Positions 29,601 through 36,944 are shown, counted from the first letter of the stretch. The stretch: 64,000 nt of DNA from Loktanella sp. M215 (GCF_021735925.1 NZ_WMEA01000001.1:471501-535500); one strand, 5' to 3'. Program-made: numbers and translations. The notes: generated by a model from the letters alone, not told the origin.

Positions 29601-31196
29601 GTCAGCGTCATCTTCCAGCCAGGGAACATCATCACGGGCGCCAACGTCGATGACATCTTGGTCGGTACGGCTGCTGCGGATGTACTGAACGGCAACCGTG
29701 GCAACGACCTGATCTTCGCCGGGGCCGGCGACGACTCCATGGTCTGGTTCGCGAATAGCCCGAATGCCGTCGCGACCGACGGCCACGATTTCTTCGATGG
29801 CGGCGATGGCACCGATACCTTCACGATCAACGGCAACGGCACCGCCGAGACCTACCAAATCCTGACCTCCACGGTCGCCGCTGGCCTTGGGTTCAGCCCG
29901 CTCTATGCCGGGACAGAGATCGTCGTCGTCCGCGACGGCCAGATCATCGCCGAACTCGACAACATCGAGGAGATCGTGCTCAACACGACGAATCTGGCGG
30001 CAAATGTCGGTCTGGGTCAGGGCACCACGACCATCCCGGGCACGACCGGCGACACCATCGTCGTCGCGGGTGAATTCGGTGCCACCAGTCTGGCCTACAA
30101 CACGATCCACGTGAACGGGTCGGAGGCGCATGACACCGTGGACATCAGCGGGCTCACCTCGGCGCATCGCATCGTGTTCGACACGCAGGGCGGCAACGAC
30201 AGCGTCATGGGGCCGGTACGTCCACAGGACGTCATCATGCGCCCGGCTGGCGACGGCCCGGTGCAGCCAGAGACCGGAAATGACGACCAGGATGAGTACG
30301 AGGATGACACCGAGACCGGCCACGAGGCAGATCAGGGTGGGGATCAGGGCAACGTCCAGGGCACGGGCGACGACAGCAGTCCCCCTGCCGCTCCCGACGC
30401 CGATCCGATGATCCTCACCGGCACCGACGCCTCCGAGACTCTGGTGACCGAGACCGGGGCGGATCATGTGTTTGGCGGCGGCGGCGATGACAACATCATC
30501 ACGGGTGCTGGGGCGGACATGGTCTTTGGCGACGGCGGGAGTGACCGGATCTTTGCCGGCGACGGGGCGGATTACGTCACCGGCGGGGCCGGAACGGATC
30601 TGGTCTTCGGCGGGGCCGGCGACGATACCTTCGTGGCGACTTATAGCGACGGCGATGACATCTATCATGGCGACGGTTTGGGGGGTGACAGCGGGTCGGA
30701 CACGCTGGACATGGCGGCGATCAAGCTGGCCGTCACGGTCGATCTGGGGACCGACGGCAACAGCCGCGGCAGTGCCTACAGCGGCTGGACCGGGACCGAT
30801 ATCCTTTACGACATCGAGAATGTCGTGACCGGGTCCGGCGACGATGTCATCACCGCAAGCACGGCCGTCAACGTGATCGACGGCGGGGCGGGCATGGATA
30901 TCTTCCGCTTTACCAGTGCGGCGGCGGCGGACGGCGACACATTGTCGAGTTTCCAGCCCGGCGACACCATCGATCTGTCGCAGATCGACGCGATGGCCGG
31001 ACAGGCCGGGGATCAGGCCTTCACCATCACCAGCGGCGCGCTGACCGGTGCGGGGCAACTCCTGATCTCGGAGGAGGTGCGCGACGGCCAGACCTTCACC
31101 TTGGTGCAGGGCACGGCGGACGATGACGCAGAGGCCGACTTCACCATCGCGATCCGCGGATCGCATCACCTGACCGCGGGCGACTTCAGCCTGTGA
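23616..31196 (+). CDS. Giant RTX-type animal haem peroxidase, type I secreted
   Basis: A 2526-residue protein. The haem peroxidase domain spans about residues 320-1090: distal motif FGQFFDHGLDF (Q334, D337, H338), calcium loop SPYIDQS (399-405), catalytic R639 and haem-linked E642 in GRVNENV, proximal H650 in SIHHIFHMEHD, and INIARGRDVGLP at 915-926. A beta-rich carbohydrate-binding-like domain follows (about 1125-1290), then RTX calcium repeats (about 1440-1595), a cadherin-like domain (about 1905-2000), an acidic linker near 2225-2245, more RTX repeats (about 2265-2340) and a C-terminal type I signal. No N-terminal signal peptide. The layout matches MopA-type peroxidases linked to Mn(II) oxidation in Aurantimonas and Erythrobacter and to superoxide in Roseobacter AzwK-3b; substrate here is inferred. 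Confidence 0.88.
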   Translation: MTVELKPFVLNIGDITFLLDQVNLTPLFDAAGNLIMNWGGDTAIYATSAGAAGAPETLLFDPLVTPLDPALAIAKYGHSYYSVADAAGVRDVAGVANNLHVGNEYWGATDVPFLNVGAASDLGYGHYTTGNYLSAEAPNYTISGDGTTVIMDNVTDYTPRMITQTIMTGGVRLLLDTDDHIVHWDPTAYATDAAYRALIDVNSIDVTKLVEGTAIVNTQPNIVGTYDAGLYAYGLLMQALGVSAAGQVGHIGLSIDVPFLQEAVDQLDLITMHNIDVSALSNGDTLIDISMNPYGILGEIGVPDRQNANNGEFFLESQNPGVAPTNGFFAVFGQFFDHGLDFIGKGASGTKITIPLLTDDPLYGVIGQDGRPTTSITISRANVDHLDANGVPLYQNHTSPYIDQSQTYGSVEQITQILREWVEDPNDPGHYIPGARLLDGDHTVKWVDGFGTETTSTLPTLNELRAHVHATGREDLTWADVLDLRQRDAAGQLADTDPSMAGVQPGGSGHGLLLDMNPRVDGAHLLAALGGDAQAVIDAQAVIDVLSAEVDSYNVGSVTGWSFGMDANGVISLTIPAGMMGASEVVLTGISALYPWINFGTFDIVGNAMFPAMSADAAAAVGEVMMAAVGDHYVAGDGRVNENVALTSIHHIFHMEHDYQTQNLEIALFQQDALNGTAGDHSILNDWQVGVKTDVAVGTVSAANALIESADDGDAAPTNIWVATDGILARDDDNNYYVVADGTVTGDLPMGHSIVLGRDGATIDATGSYTDAAGHVSWDQERMFQGVKLVVEMEYQHTAVDQYARAVSPDIPEFSAYSTDIDATINMAYSQGAFRFGHSTLRETIDTIDPSGDMTGRIMSYALEQAFLNPALYEQVGAASLVMGMTRQVMNDIDEFVTPALQQGLLGLPMDLAAINIARGRDVGLPTLNQTRALLDLTVYTSWNDFGQNLYHSSSLVNFIAAYSFDGDIPSAQAILDNAATGDVAALNFLNGGNTDFNAIDMWIGGLAEAHISGGLLGETFNVVFVDQIQRLMDGDRFYYLYRLAGTQFGDEIINEQFKDMVERNTGTTHLNGNIFGYSDNYYELSDAQVATERLYDADGAGAVADPLVWMSGGDRTIEVSLVNASFEADVQALGGYTTENAAQPIAGWTLTGGGGVYYPAGTIDPAGHQGNNVAYLQNGGSVSQDTGVVVRGGTSYTLNVNIGDRNDTIFGGGIMRLFASNGTETIELSSIPLAVPMDGHWAVTSLSTGPVLPMYTGYTLTIEITNTSPGAGSNQVLLDQVSLTADVPGGVFDPAATYYDAQGVAYTATRPIPVDANGLATVNLYGPNGDHANTPLVGVGGHFDPAIAYYDVAGNPADQHKYGDIIAAYNDDHPGASIGIYTNGGASMAGSGQVVVINGISYILDQRPDLAPDALNTDGTPTSGINSNEVLAGTDSADLIYLGFGDDTGYADGGNDIVYGGGGGDRIYGGAGNDILYGDDAPDVVDGGEGDDIIYGGDSGTSVGGFDQLIGGAGDDKIYGGVGIDKIYGNGGDDAIYGGADTDPFIFGGDGSDIVDGGDEQDNIYGNAGDDLLIGGNDKDILFGQEGDDILRPGIPAGSANAGGGNTGNAVFGPDEVVGGFANTNEVDAGFDLIDLSDNTTAFQLEVNLNAQNNPLILIDQNQVLPTMIEIDGIIGTQASDTIMGDVTDNWLIGAGGADAFEADVAARLNGAQEAILAERGGNDVIIGGAIRLDALIGAYGKMVDGSFVADAYNTAYSLIGANHRVAADASLIGGLLNGTATAGLYALHFTEMLRSAQFKNLILGSAANEVGDLGNDLASNPLKMLDTSNDSVQFSGNFEDYSVVAVDINGNEVVDRVADYDRIVGVRLTDNGTASTDPALTRAATDGTDLVVSVETFRFADGPLSLQELLGVNFPPVLNNDRIVAGDASFDVPTWALTANDTDRDGDPIVVTDTYNANGLTTAGPTDGLISVTDIEGGTNAFRYHVTDGQSARVSVIFQPGNIITGANVDDILVGTAAADVLNGNRGNDLIFAGAGDDSMVWFANSPNAVATDGHDFFDGGDGTDTFTINGNGTAETYQILTSTVAAGLGFSPLYAGTEIVVVRDGQIIAELDNIEEIVLNTTNLAANVGLGQGTTTIPGTTGDTIVVAGEFGATSLAYNTIHVNGSEAHDTVDISGLTSAHRIVFDTQGGNDSVMGPVRPQDVIMRPAGDGPVQPETGNDDQDEYEDDTETGHEADQGGDQGNVQGTGDDSSPPAAPDADPMILTGTDASETLVTETGADHVFGGGGDDNIITGAGADMVFGDGGSDRIFAGDGADYVTGGAGTDLVFGGAGDDTFVATYSDGDDIYHGDGLGGDSGSDTLDMAAIKLAVTVDLGTDGNSRGSAYSGWTGTDILYDIENVVTGSGDDVITASTAVNVIDGGAGMDIFRFTSAAAADGDTLSSFQPGDTIDLSQIDAMAGQAGDQAFTITSGALTGAGQLLISEEVRDGQTFTLVQGTADDDAEADFTIAIRGSHHLTAGDFSL
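25212..25247 (+). repeat. 18-bp perfect tandem duplication inside the peroxidase gene
   Basis: GCGCAGGCGGTCATCGAC occurs twice head to tail (25212-25229 and 25230-25247), giving the peptide AQAVID twice. It lies between the distal and proximal haem motifs, in a surface insertion. Confidence 0.9.
27936..28395 (+). repeat. RTX calcium-binding nonapeptide block 1 of the peroxidase
   Basis: About fifteen degenerate GGxGxDxUx repeats (for example GGAGNDILY, GGAGDDKIY, GNAGDDLLI) encoded here. They should fold into a calcium beta-roll outside the cell after export. A shorter block follows at about 30460-30640. Confidence 0.9.
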
Positions 31197-31203
31197 TCCC
31201 GCA

Positions 31204-31234
31204 GGCCCCGGGCGGCGTCACGCCGCCCGGGGCC
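31204..31234 (+). other. Very stable GC hairpin between peroxidase and exporter genes
   Basis: GGCCCCGGGCGGCG (31204-31217) pairs with CGCCGCCCGGGGCC (31221-31234), 14 of 14, with loop TCA. It starts 8 nt after the peroxidase stop and 66 nt before the ABC gene. There is no T-run, so it is more likely an mRNA stabiliser or attenuator than a classical terminator. Confidence 0.75.
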
Positions 31235-31269
31235 CTACACGTCAGTCACATCACCTGAGGGGAAGCGTC

Positions 31270-33075
31270 ATGCGCGCAGGGGACACCAAAGACCACATCA
31301 AGATGAAGCAGGTGCAGAAGATCACCGCCGGGCTGAAGTCCGTGCTGGTCTATATCTTCGGTCTGTCGGGGATCATCAACATCCTGGCCCTGACCGGGTC
31401 GATCTACATGCTGCAGATCTATGACCGCGCGCTGGGCAGCGGCAGCATTCCGACACTGCTGACGCTGTCGGCGCTGGCGATCGGGCTCTACCTGTTCCAG
31501 GGGCTCTTCGACATCCTGCGCTCGCAGCTGCTGGTGCGGGTCGGGGCGCGGCTGGACCGGCAGATCGCCCCCCTCGCCCACCGCGTCGTCGTCGACATGC
31601 CGCGCTTTGGCTACAGCACCGCCGAGGCGCTGGAGCGGGGCCGCGACGTCGATACGGTGCGCGCCTTCCTCGGCAGTCAGGGGCCGGTCGCGATCTTCGA
31701 CATTCCCTGGATGCCGGTCTTTCTGATCTTCGTCTACATGCTGCACCCGCTTCTGGGCGCGCTGACGCTGGGCGGCATGGTCGTGCTGGCGATGATCGCC
31801 GTCGTCACCGAACTGCTGACCCGCCGCCTGACCGGGGCCACGCAGGCGGCCGTGATCGCGCGCAATGCCATCGCGGAATCCAACGCCCGCAACGCCGATG
31901 TCATCAAGGCGATGGGCTTTGCCGGCCGCGCGGTGGAGCGGTTCACCGCGGCCAACCGCGACCATCTGGACCTGCATACCAAGGCCAACGACATCTCGGG
32001 CACCTTCGGCGCGCTGTCGCGGGTGCTGCGGATGATCCTGCAGTCCGCGCTGCTGGGTCTGGGCGCCTATCTGACCATCACCGGCGATCTGTCGGCGGGG
32101 GCGATCATCGCCTCGTCCGTCGCCTCGTCGCGGGCGCTGGCGCCCATCGACATGGCGATCGGCAACTGGAAGCAGGTCGTGGGCGCCCGCGCCGCCTTTG
32201 CCCGCCTGAAGGAGACGGCCATCGCCCTGGCCAGCGCCCCCGCCCCGCTGTCTCTGCCCACACCGGTCGGATCCCTGCGGCTGGACGCGATCACCGTGGC
32301 CGCCCCCGGATCGGGCCGGGTGCTGCTGGCGGATGTCACGATGGAACTGGTGGCCGGTCAGGCGCTGGGGATCATCGGGCCGTCGGGCAGCGGCAAGACG
32401 ACGCTGGTCAAGGCGATGACCGGCATCATGCCGGTGCTGCGCGGGGCGGTCCGCCTTGACGGCGCCGACCTGCCCCAGTGGCCCGAGGCCGAACTGGGCC
32501 GCTACACAGGCTATCTGCCGCAGGACGTCAGCCTGATGGACGCCACGATTGCCGAGAACATCGCGCGCTTTGCCGAACATCTGGACATGACGGCGATCGT
32601 CGCGGCAGCGCTGGCCGCGGGCGTGCACGAGATGATCGTGAAGATGCCCGACGGCTACCAGACGCGTCTGGGGGCGGGCGGCATCGCCCTGTCGGGCGGT
32701 CAGCGGCAGCGGATCGCACTGGCCCGCGCGCTTTACGGCGACCCGTTCCTGGTGGTGCTGGACGAGCCGAACTCCAACCTCGACACCGAGGGCGAGGCGG
32801 CCCTGACCGAAGCGGTGGCCAAGGTGCGCGCGCGCGGCGGCATCGTCGTCGTCATCGCGCACCGCCCTACGGCGCTGGCCGCGGTCAACATGGTCGCCGT
32901 CGTGCAGGGCGGGCGTCTGACCGCCTTCGGCCCGAAGGACGACATCATCGGGCCCAAGCCCGTCCCGCAACCCGCAGCAGACCGACCCGCAGCAGACAGG
33001 CCCGCCACAGACAGGCCCGCGGCGGCAGAGCCGCAGCCGATGGTCCTGCAACCGGCACACCGGGTGACGGCATGA
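31270..33075 (+). CDS. Type I secretion system permease/ATPase (PrtD family)
   Basis: A 601-residue half-transporter. The N-terminal 300 residues hold about six membrane spans (the first at about 30-52), without a C39 peptidase domain. The ATPase has Walker A GPSGSGKTT, signature LSGGQRQR and Walker B ending VVLDEPNSNLD, the last wording typical of PrtD-type protease/RTX exporters. The C-terminal tail (about residues 565-590) is a low-complexity ADRPA repeat with a 15-nt period. It works with a HlyD-type protein and a TolC-type channel to export RTX proteins. GAGGGGAAG precedes the start; its stop overlaps the next start in ATGA. Confidence 0.93.
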   Translation: MRAGDTKDHIKMKQVQKITAGLKSVLVYIFGLSGIINILALTGSIYMLQIYDRALGSGSIPTLLTLSALAIGLYLFQGLFDILRSQLLVRVGARLDRQIAPLAHRVVVDMPRFGYSTAEALERGRDVDTVRAFLGSQGPVAIFDIPWMPVFLIFVYMLHPLLGALTLGGMVVLAMIAVVTELLTRRLTGATQAAVIARNAIAESNARNADVIKAMGFAGRAVERFTAANRDHLDLHTKANDISGTFGALSRVLRMILQSALLGLGAYLTITGDLSAGAIIASSVASSRALAPIDMAIGNWKQVVGARAAFARLKETAIALASAPAPLSLPTPVGSLRLDAITVAAPGSGRVLLADVTMELVAGQALGIIGPSGSGKTTLVKAMTGIMPVLRGAVRLDGADLPQWPEAELGRYTGYLPQDVSLMDATIAENIARFAEHLDMTAIVAAALAAGVHEMIVKMPDGYQTRLGAGGIALSGGQRQRIALARALYGDPFLVVLDEPNSNLDTEGEAALTEAVAKVRARGGIVVVIAHRPTALAAVNMVAVVQGGRLTAFGPKDDIIGPKPVPQPAADRPAADRPATDRPAAAEPQPMVLQPAHRVTA

Positions 33076-35648
33076 TCAAGGTCAAGAAGACACGGTCCGA
33101 TGCGGATCAGAAAGACCCGTCGCAGCCCTACGGCTTTGACGACGGCGCACCGAAGGGCGGGTTGCCGCAGGCGATCGCCATGGCGGTCCTGTCGGTCGCC
33201 TTCTACCTGCGCTCAATGGTGAGCGGGCACACCGAAGCCGCCCGGCCCCAGACCGACGCAAGGCCGGACCAGCCGCGCCCCGCGGCGCCAGAGGATCCGC
33301 AGGTCGGCGCGGAACCCGTGGCGGCCGAGGCCGATGCGGCACCGGCGCAGGCCCCCTTCGTCGACCCCGATGCCACGGCCTTCATCGCGACCCTGTCGAT
33401 CAGCACCGGCCGCAATGTCGTGTCACTGTTCCACAACACGGTGGCGCTGGACCGGGCGGGTCCGGGCGCGCTGCACGGCGGGACCGTCCCGCAGGCCGCA
33501 GGGGTCCAGACCTTCCACGGCGGCACTGCGCCGCACGCGAACAGCCTGCACCGCGGCGCTGACGTCGCAGGACCCGGCGGGCATGAGGCGCCACGTCCGG
33601 CCCCTGCCCCGCAGACGCCACACGCCCAGACACCACACGCCCAGACACCACACATCCAGACCCCGGACCCCCAGGACCCCGTGACCGACACGCCGGCACC
33701 GCCGGCGGTCCCGCCGGCCCGGCCCAACCGGGCGCCGGTGCGGCTGCGGTCCGTGACCCTTGACGACATTCTGGGCACCGGCGCGATCCTGATCGGCACC
33801 GCACACCTGCTGGAACATGTCAGCGATCCGGACGGCGACGTCCTGCGGGTCGTGGACATCACCGCCTCCGCAGGCACGCTCATCCCGGTTGCGGGCGGGT
33901 TCCTCTATACGCCGGACCCCGGCTATGCCGGTGTCGTGCAACTTGCCTATCAGGTCAGCGACGGTCAGGCCGCGGTCGCGCAGATGGCGCACCTGAACAT
34001 CCGCCCCGTGTTCCAGGACGGCACGGATGCAGCCGACGTCCTGACAGGGACCGATGGCGTGGACGTGATCGCCGGGGGCCGCGGCGATGACCAGATCGCG
34101 GCACAGGGCGGCGACGATGTCATCTACGGCGGCGACGGGGCCGACCGCATCCTTGGCGGGGCCGGCGACGATCTGATCTATGGCGGGGCGGGCGACGACA
34201 TCATCTATGGCGAGGCCGGGCACGACCGGATCGACGGCGGCGCGGGCCACGACATGATCTACGGTGGCGACGGGTCCGACGTCCTGACCGGCGGCGCGGG
34301 CGACGACGCGCTGTTCGGCGGCGCGGGCTCCGACATGATGGACGGCGGCACCGGTGACGATGTCCTGTCCGACGGGGCCGGGTCCGATATCGTGACCGGC
34401 GGTGCGGGGTCGGACACCGTCATCGTCAGCGCAGACCGCGCCGACGACACCTTCCGTGGCGACGCACCCGAACCGGGCGTCGCACCGGACACAGGCGCCG
34501 TCGATACGCTCGACTTCAGCGCCGTGACCGCCCCCCTGTCCATCGACATGACCACAGGTGTGGCCGAGAGCACCGACAGCGGGCACGACAGTTTTGCCGG
34601 GTTCGAGGTCGTGATCGCGGGCCGTGGCGACGACGTCATCCGCGGCAGTGCGGCGGACGAGGTGATATACGGTGCAGACGGCGCCGATGCGATCACCGGC
34701 GGGGCCGGCGATGACGCGCTGTTCGGCGGCACCGGCGACGATGTCCTGTCCGACGGGGCCGGGTCCGATATCGTGACCGGCGGTGCGGGGTCGGACACCG
34801 TCATCGTCAGCGCGGACCGCGCCGACGACACCTTCCAGGGCGACGCACCCGAACCGGGCGTCGCACCGGACACAGGCGCCGTCGATACGCTCGACTTCAG
34901 CGCCGTGACCGCCCCCCTGTCCATCGACATGACCACAGGTGTGGCCGACAGCACCGACAGCGGGCACGACAGTTTTGCCGGGTTCGAGGTCCTGATCGCG
35001 GGTCGCGGCGACGACGTCATCCGCGGCAGTGCGGCAGACGAGACCGTCGTGGACGGCGCGGGCCGCGATACCGTCACGCTGGCGGAGGGCCGCGACCGGA
35101 TGGTCGTCACGCAGGACATGTCGGCGGACAGCTTCGACGGCGGTGCGGGTCAGGATACGCTGGATCTGTCGCAGATCGAGGGCCCCGTCGTGGCCGACCT
35201 CAGCACCGGGCGCGTCGCAGGCGTCACCGGCCCCGCGGACAGCTTTGACAGCTTCGAGGTCATCATCGGCACCACAGGCGGCGACCGGTTCATCATCGGC
35301 GACGGGTCCGTGACCCTGACCGGCGGTGCTGGCGACGACGTCTATTGCTTCAACACGGTCGATGGCATCGCGCAGAATACCGCGACGATCACCGACTTCG
35401 GCATCGGCGATGCGATCGAGACGCGGATCTGGCGCTTCTTCGAGGACGACGGGCGCGACGATCACGGCGGCCTGCGCCTCGATGGCGCAGCACCGCCCGA
35501 CACGCTGCGGCCGCTCAACCTCAGCTTCAGCTACGAGACCGGCACCGATGGCGACACCACCCGGATCGACATCCACGAGGATGACATGTTCGACGCCTTC
35601 ATCACCCTGACGGGCCACCACGTCCTGATCCTGCACGATGCCCTTTGA
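33072..35648 (+). CDS. RTX calcium-binding protein with N-terminal hydrophobic segment and cadherin-like domain
   Basis: An 858-residue protein translationally coupled to the ABC gene. Residues 1-30 are charged, 31-50 (LPQAIAMAVLSVAFYLRSMV) are hydrophobic and could span the membrane, 55-215 are Pro/Ala/His-rich with a five-residue QTPHA repeat, 225-315 form a cadherin/Ig-like domain (HVSDPDGDVLRVVD), and 316 onward carries RTX repeats with two near-identical 127-residue units. The end lacks repeats and may hold the export signal. RTX substrates rarely have N-terminal hydrophobic segments, so this may be a tethered or accessory protein of the exporter and not cargo alone. Confidence 0.8.
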   Translation: MIKVKKTRSDADQKDPSQPYGFDDGAPKGGLPQAIAMAVLSVAFYLRSMVSGHTEAARPQTDARPDQPRPAAPEDPQVGAEPVAAEADAAPAQAPFVDPDATAFIATLSISTGRNVVSLFHNTVALDRAGPGALHGGTVPQAAGVQTFHGGTAPHANSLHRGADVAGPGGHEAPRPAPAPQTPHAQTPHAQTPHIQTPDPQDPVTDTPAPPAVPPARPNRAPVRLRSVTLDDILGTGAILIGTAHLLEHVSDPDGDVLRVVDITASAGTLIPVAGGFLYTPDPGYAGVVQLAYQVSDGQAAVAQMAHLNIRPVFQDGTDAADVLTGTDGVDVIAGGRGDDQIAAQGGDDVIYGGDGADRILGGAGDDLIYGGAGDDIIYGEAGHDRIDGGAGHDMIYGGDGSDVLTGGAGDDALFGGAGSDMMDGGTGDDVLSDGAGSDIVTGGAGSDTVIVSADRADDTFRGDAPEPGVAPDTGAVDTLDFSAVTAPLSIDMTTGVAESTDSGHDSFAGFEVVIAGRGDDVIRGSAADEVIYGADGADAITGGAGDDALFGGTGDDVLSDGAGSDIVTGGAGSDTVIVSADRADDTFQGDAPEPGVAPDTGAVDTLDFSAVTAPLSIDMTTGVADSTDSGHDSFAGFEVLIAGRGDDVIRGSAADETVVDGAGRDTVTLAEGRDRMVVTQDMSADSFDGGAGQDTLDLSQIEGPVVADLSTGRVAGVTGPADSFDSFEVIIGTTGGDRFIIGDGSVTLTGGAGDDVYCFNTVDGIAQNTATITDFGIGDAIETRIWRFFEDDGRDDHGGLRLDGAAPPDTLRPLNLSFSYETGTDGDTTRIDIHEDDMFDAFITLTGHHVLILHDAL
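33612..33662 (+). repeat. 15-bp period repeat encoding QTPHA
   Basis: Three consecutive 15-nt units encode QTPHA, QTPHA and QTPHI in the low-complexity linker of the second RTX protein. Confidence 0.85.
34344..35041 (+). repeat. Near-identical tandem duplication in the second RTX gene (381-bp period)
   Basis: The segment 34344-34660 recurs at 34725-35041, offset 381 bp (127 codons), with only a few base differences over about 317 bp. Diagnostic shared peptides include SDTVIVSADRADDTF, DAPEPGVAPDTGAVDTLDF and SGHDSFAGFEV. The changes at protein level are few, such as FRGD/FQGD and VAES/VADS. Confidence 0.93.
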
Positions 35649-35669
35649 TCTGACCAACGGAGAGACACG

Positions 35670-36944
35670 ATGACGATGACCTATCCCGGCACGGCCCCGA
35701 TGGCCCTCTCGGCAGACAAGGACGCCCTGCGCCTCTGGCCCCGGATGCTGACCGGCCTCGTGCTGGCCACGGCGCTGATCGGCGGCGTCGGCGGCTGGAT
35801 CGCCACGGCCGAACTCGGCGGTGCCGTCATCTCGCAGGGCGTGGTCGTGGTCGAGGCGAACGTCCAGTCGATCCAGCACCGCGACGGCGGCATCGTCTCG
35901 GCCATCGCCGTGCGCGAAGGCGACGTGGTGACCAAGGGGCAGCTGCTGATCCGCCTCGACGACGCGCAGACGACGTCGGAACTGGCCATCGTGCAGGGCC
36001 AGACGACCGAACTGGAAGTGCGCAGCGCCCGGCTGACGGCGGAACGCGACGGCCGCGACCGGCTGGCGCTGGACCCCGACTGGATCGCCGCCCACCCCGA
36101 GGCCGCCGAGATGATCGCCGGCGAGACGAAGCTTTTCGACGGTCAGCGCCAGACCCGCGACAGCCAGCGCCAGCAGCTGGAACTGGGCATCTCGCAGATT
36201 ACCGAGGAAATCGCGGGCCTGCAGGGCCAGCGCACCGCCAAGGCCGCCGATGCCACGCTGGTCGAGGCCGAATACGACCGCACCCGGTCCATGACCGAAC
36301 GCAAGCTGATCGAGGTCTCGCGGCTCTACGGGGTCGAGCGCGAGCGCGTCCGCCTCGCCGGCGAGATGGGCGAGATCGAGGCCGCGATCGCCCGCGCCGC
36401 CGCCCGCACCAGCGAGATCCGCCTGCAGATCCTCGCCATCGACGACACCGCCCGCACCGAGGCGCAGCGCGAGCTGAGCACCGTCGTCACCCGGCTGGCC
36501 GAACTGACCGAACGCGAGATCGCGATCCGCGACCGGCTGAGCCGCACCGAGATCCGCGCCCCCATCGACGGCGTCGTCAACGAGCTGAACATCCACACCC
36601 TAGGCGGCGTCGTCACCCCCGCCGAGGGACTGGGCAACCTCGTCCCCGGGACAGCCCGGGTCGCCCGCCTGCGCTTTCCCGCCTTCAACCAGCGCGTCAC
36701 CCCCGAACTGCGCGGCGCCATCGTCCACATCTCTCCTGCCACCACGATCGACCGCGCGACCGGCCAGTCCTACTACCAGGCCACCGTCGACATCGCCCCC
36801 GGAGAGATCGCAAAACTCCACGACAGCCACCTCATCCCCGGCATGCCCGTCGAAGTCTTCGTCACAACACAAGACCGCACCGTCGCATCATACCTCATCA
36901 AACCCATCACCGACAGATTCGCACACGCCTTCAGAGAACGCTGA
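35670..36944 (+). CDS. HlyD-family type I secretion periplasmic adaptor (membrane fusion protein)
   Basis: A 424-residue adaptor that links the ABC exporter to an outer-membrane channel. A membrane span lies at about residues 29-50, the biotinyl-lipoyl halves at about 60-100 (EANVQSIQHRDGGIVSAI) and 290-315 (IRAPIDGVVNELNIHTLGG), with a long alpha-hairpin between. The C-terminal end GMPVEVFVTTQDRT and SYLIKPI is typical. Compared with PrtE-type adaptors, about 20 residues are missing between VTPAEGLGNLVP and ARLRFPAFNQR near residue 323. CGGAGAGA precedes the start. It is the last gene of the secretion operon. Confidence 0.9.
   Translation: MTMTYPGTAPMALSADKDALRLWPRMLTGLVLATALIGGVGGWIATAELGGAVISQGVVVVEANVQSIQHRDGGIVSAIAVREGDVVTKGQLLIRLDDAQTTSELAIVQGQTTELEVRSARLTAERDGRDRLALDPDWIAAHPEAAEMIAGETKLFDGQRQTRDSQRQQLELGISQITEEIAGLQGQRTAKAADATLVEAEYDRTRSMTERKLIEVSRLYGVERERVRLAGEMGEIEAAIARAAARTSEIRLQILAIDDTARTEAQRELSTVVTRLAELTEREIAIRDRLSRTEIRAPIDGVVNELNIHTLGGVVTPAEGLGNLVPGTARVARLRFPAFNQRVTPELRGAIVHISPATTIDRATGQSYYQATVDIAPGEIAKLHDSHLIPGMPVEVFVTTQDRTVASYLIKPITDRFAHAFRER

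Noticed and set aside
25284..31169. Two long minus-strand open frames (684 and 1272 codons) opposite the peroxidase
   Set aside because: They mirror the codon pattern of the plus-strand gene, show no domain or start signal, and the plus strand has clear haem and RTX motifs.
33423..36596. A 1057-codon minus-strand frame across the second RTX and HlyD genes
   Set aside because: It crosses two real genes with ATGA and ribosome-binding sites; its residue make-up is the usual shadow of GC-rich repeats.
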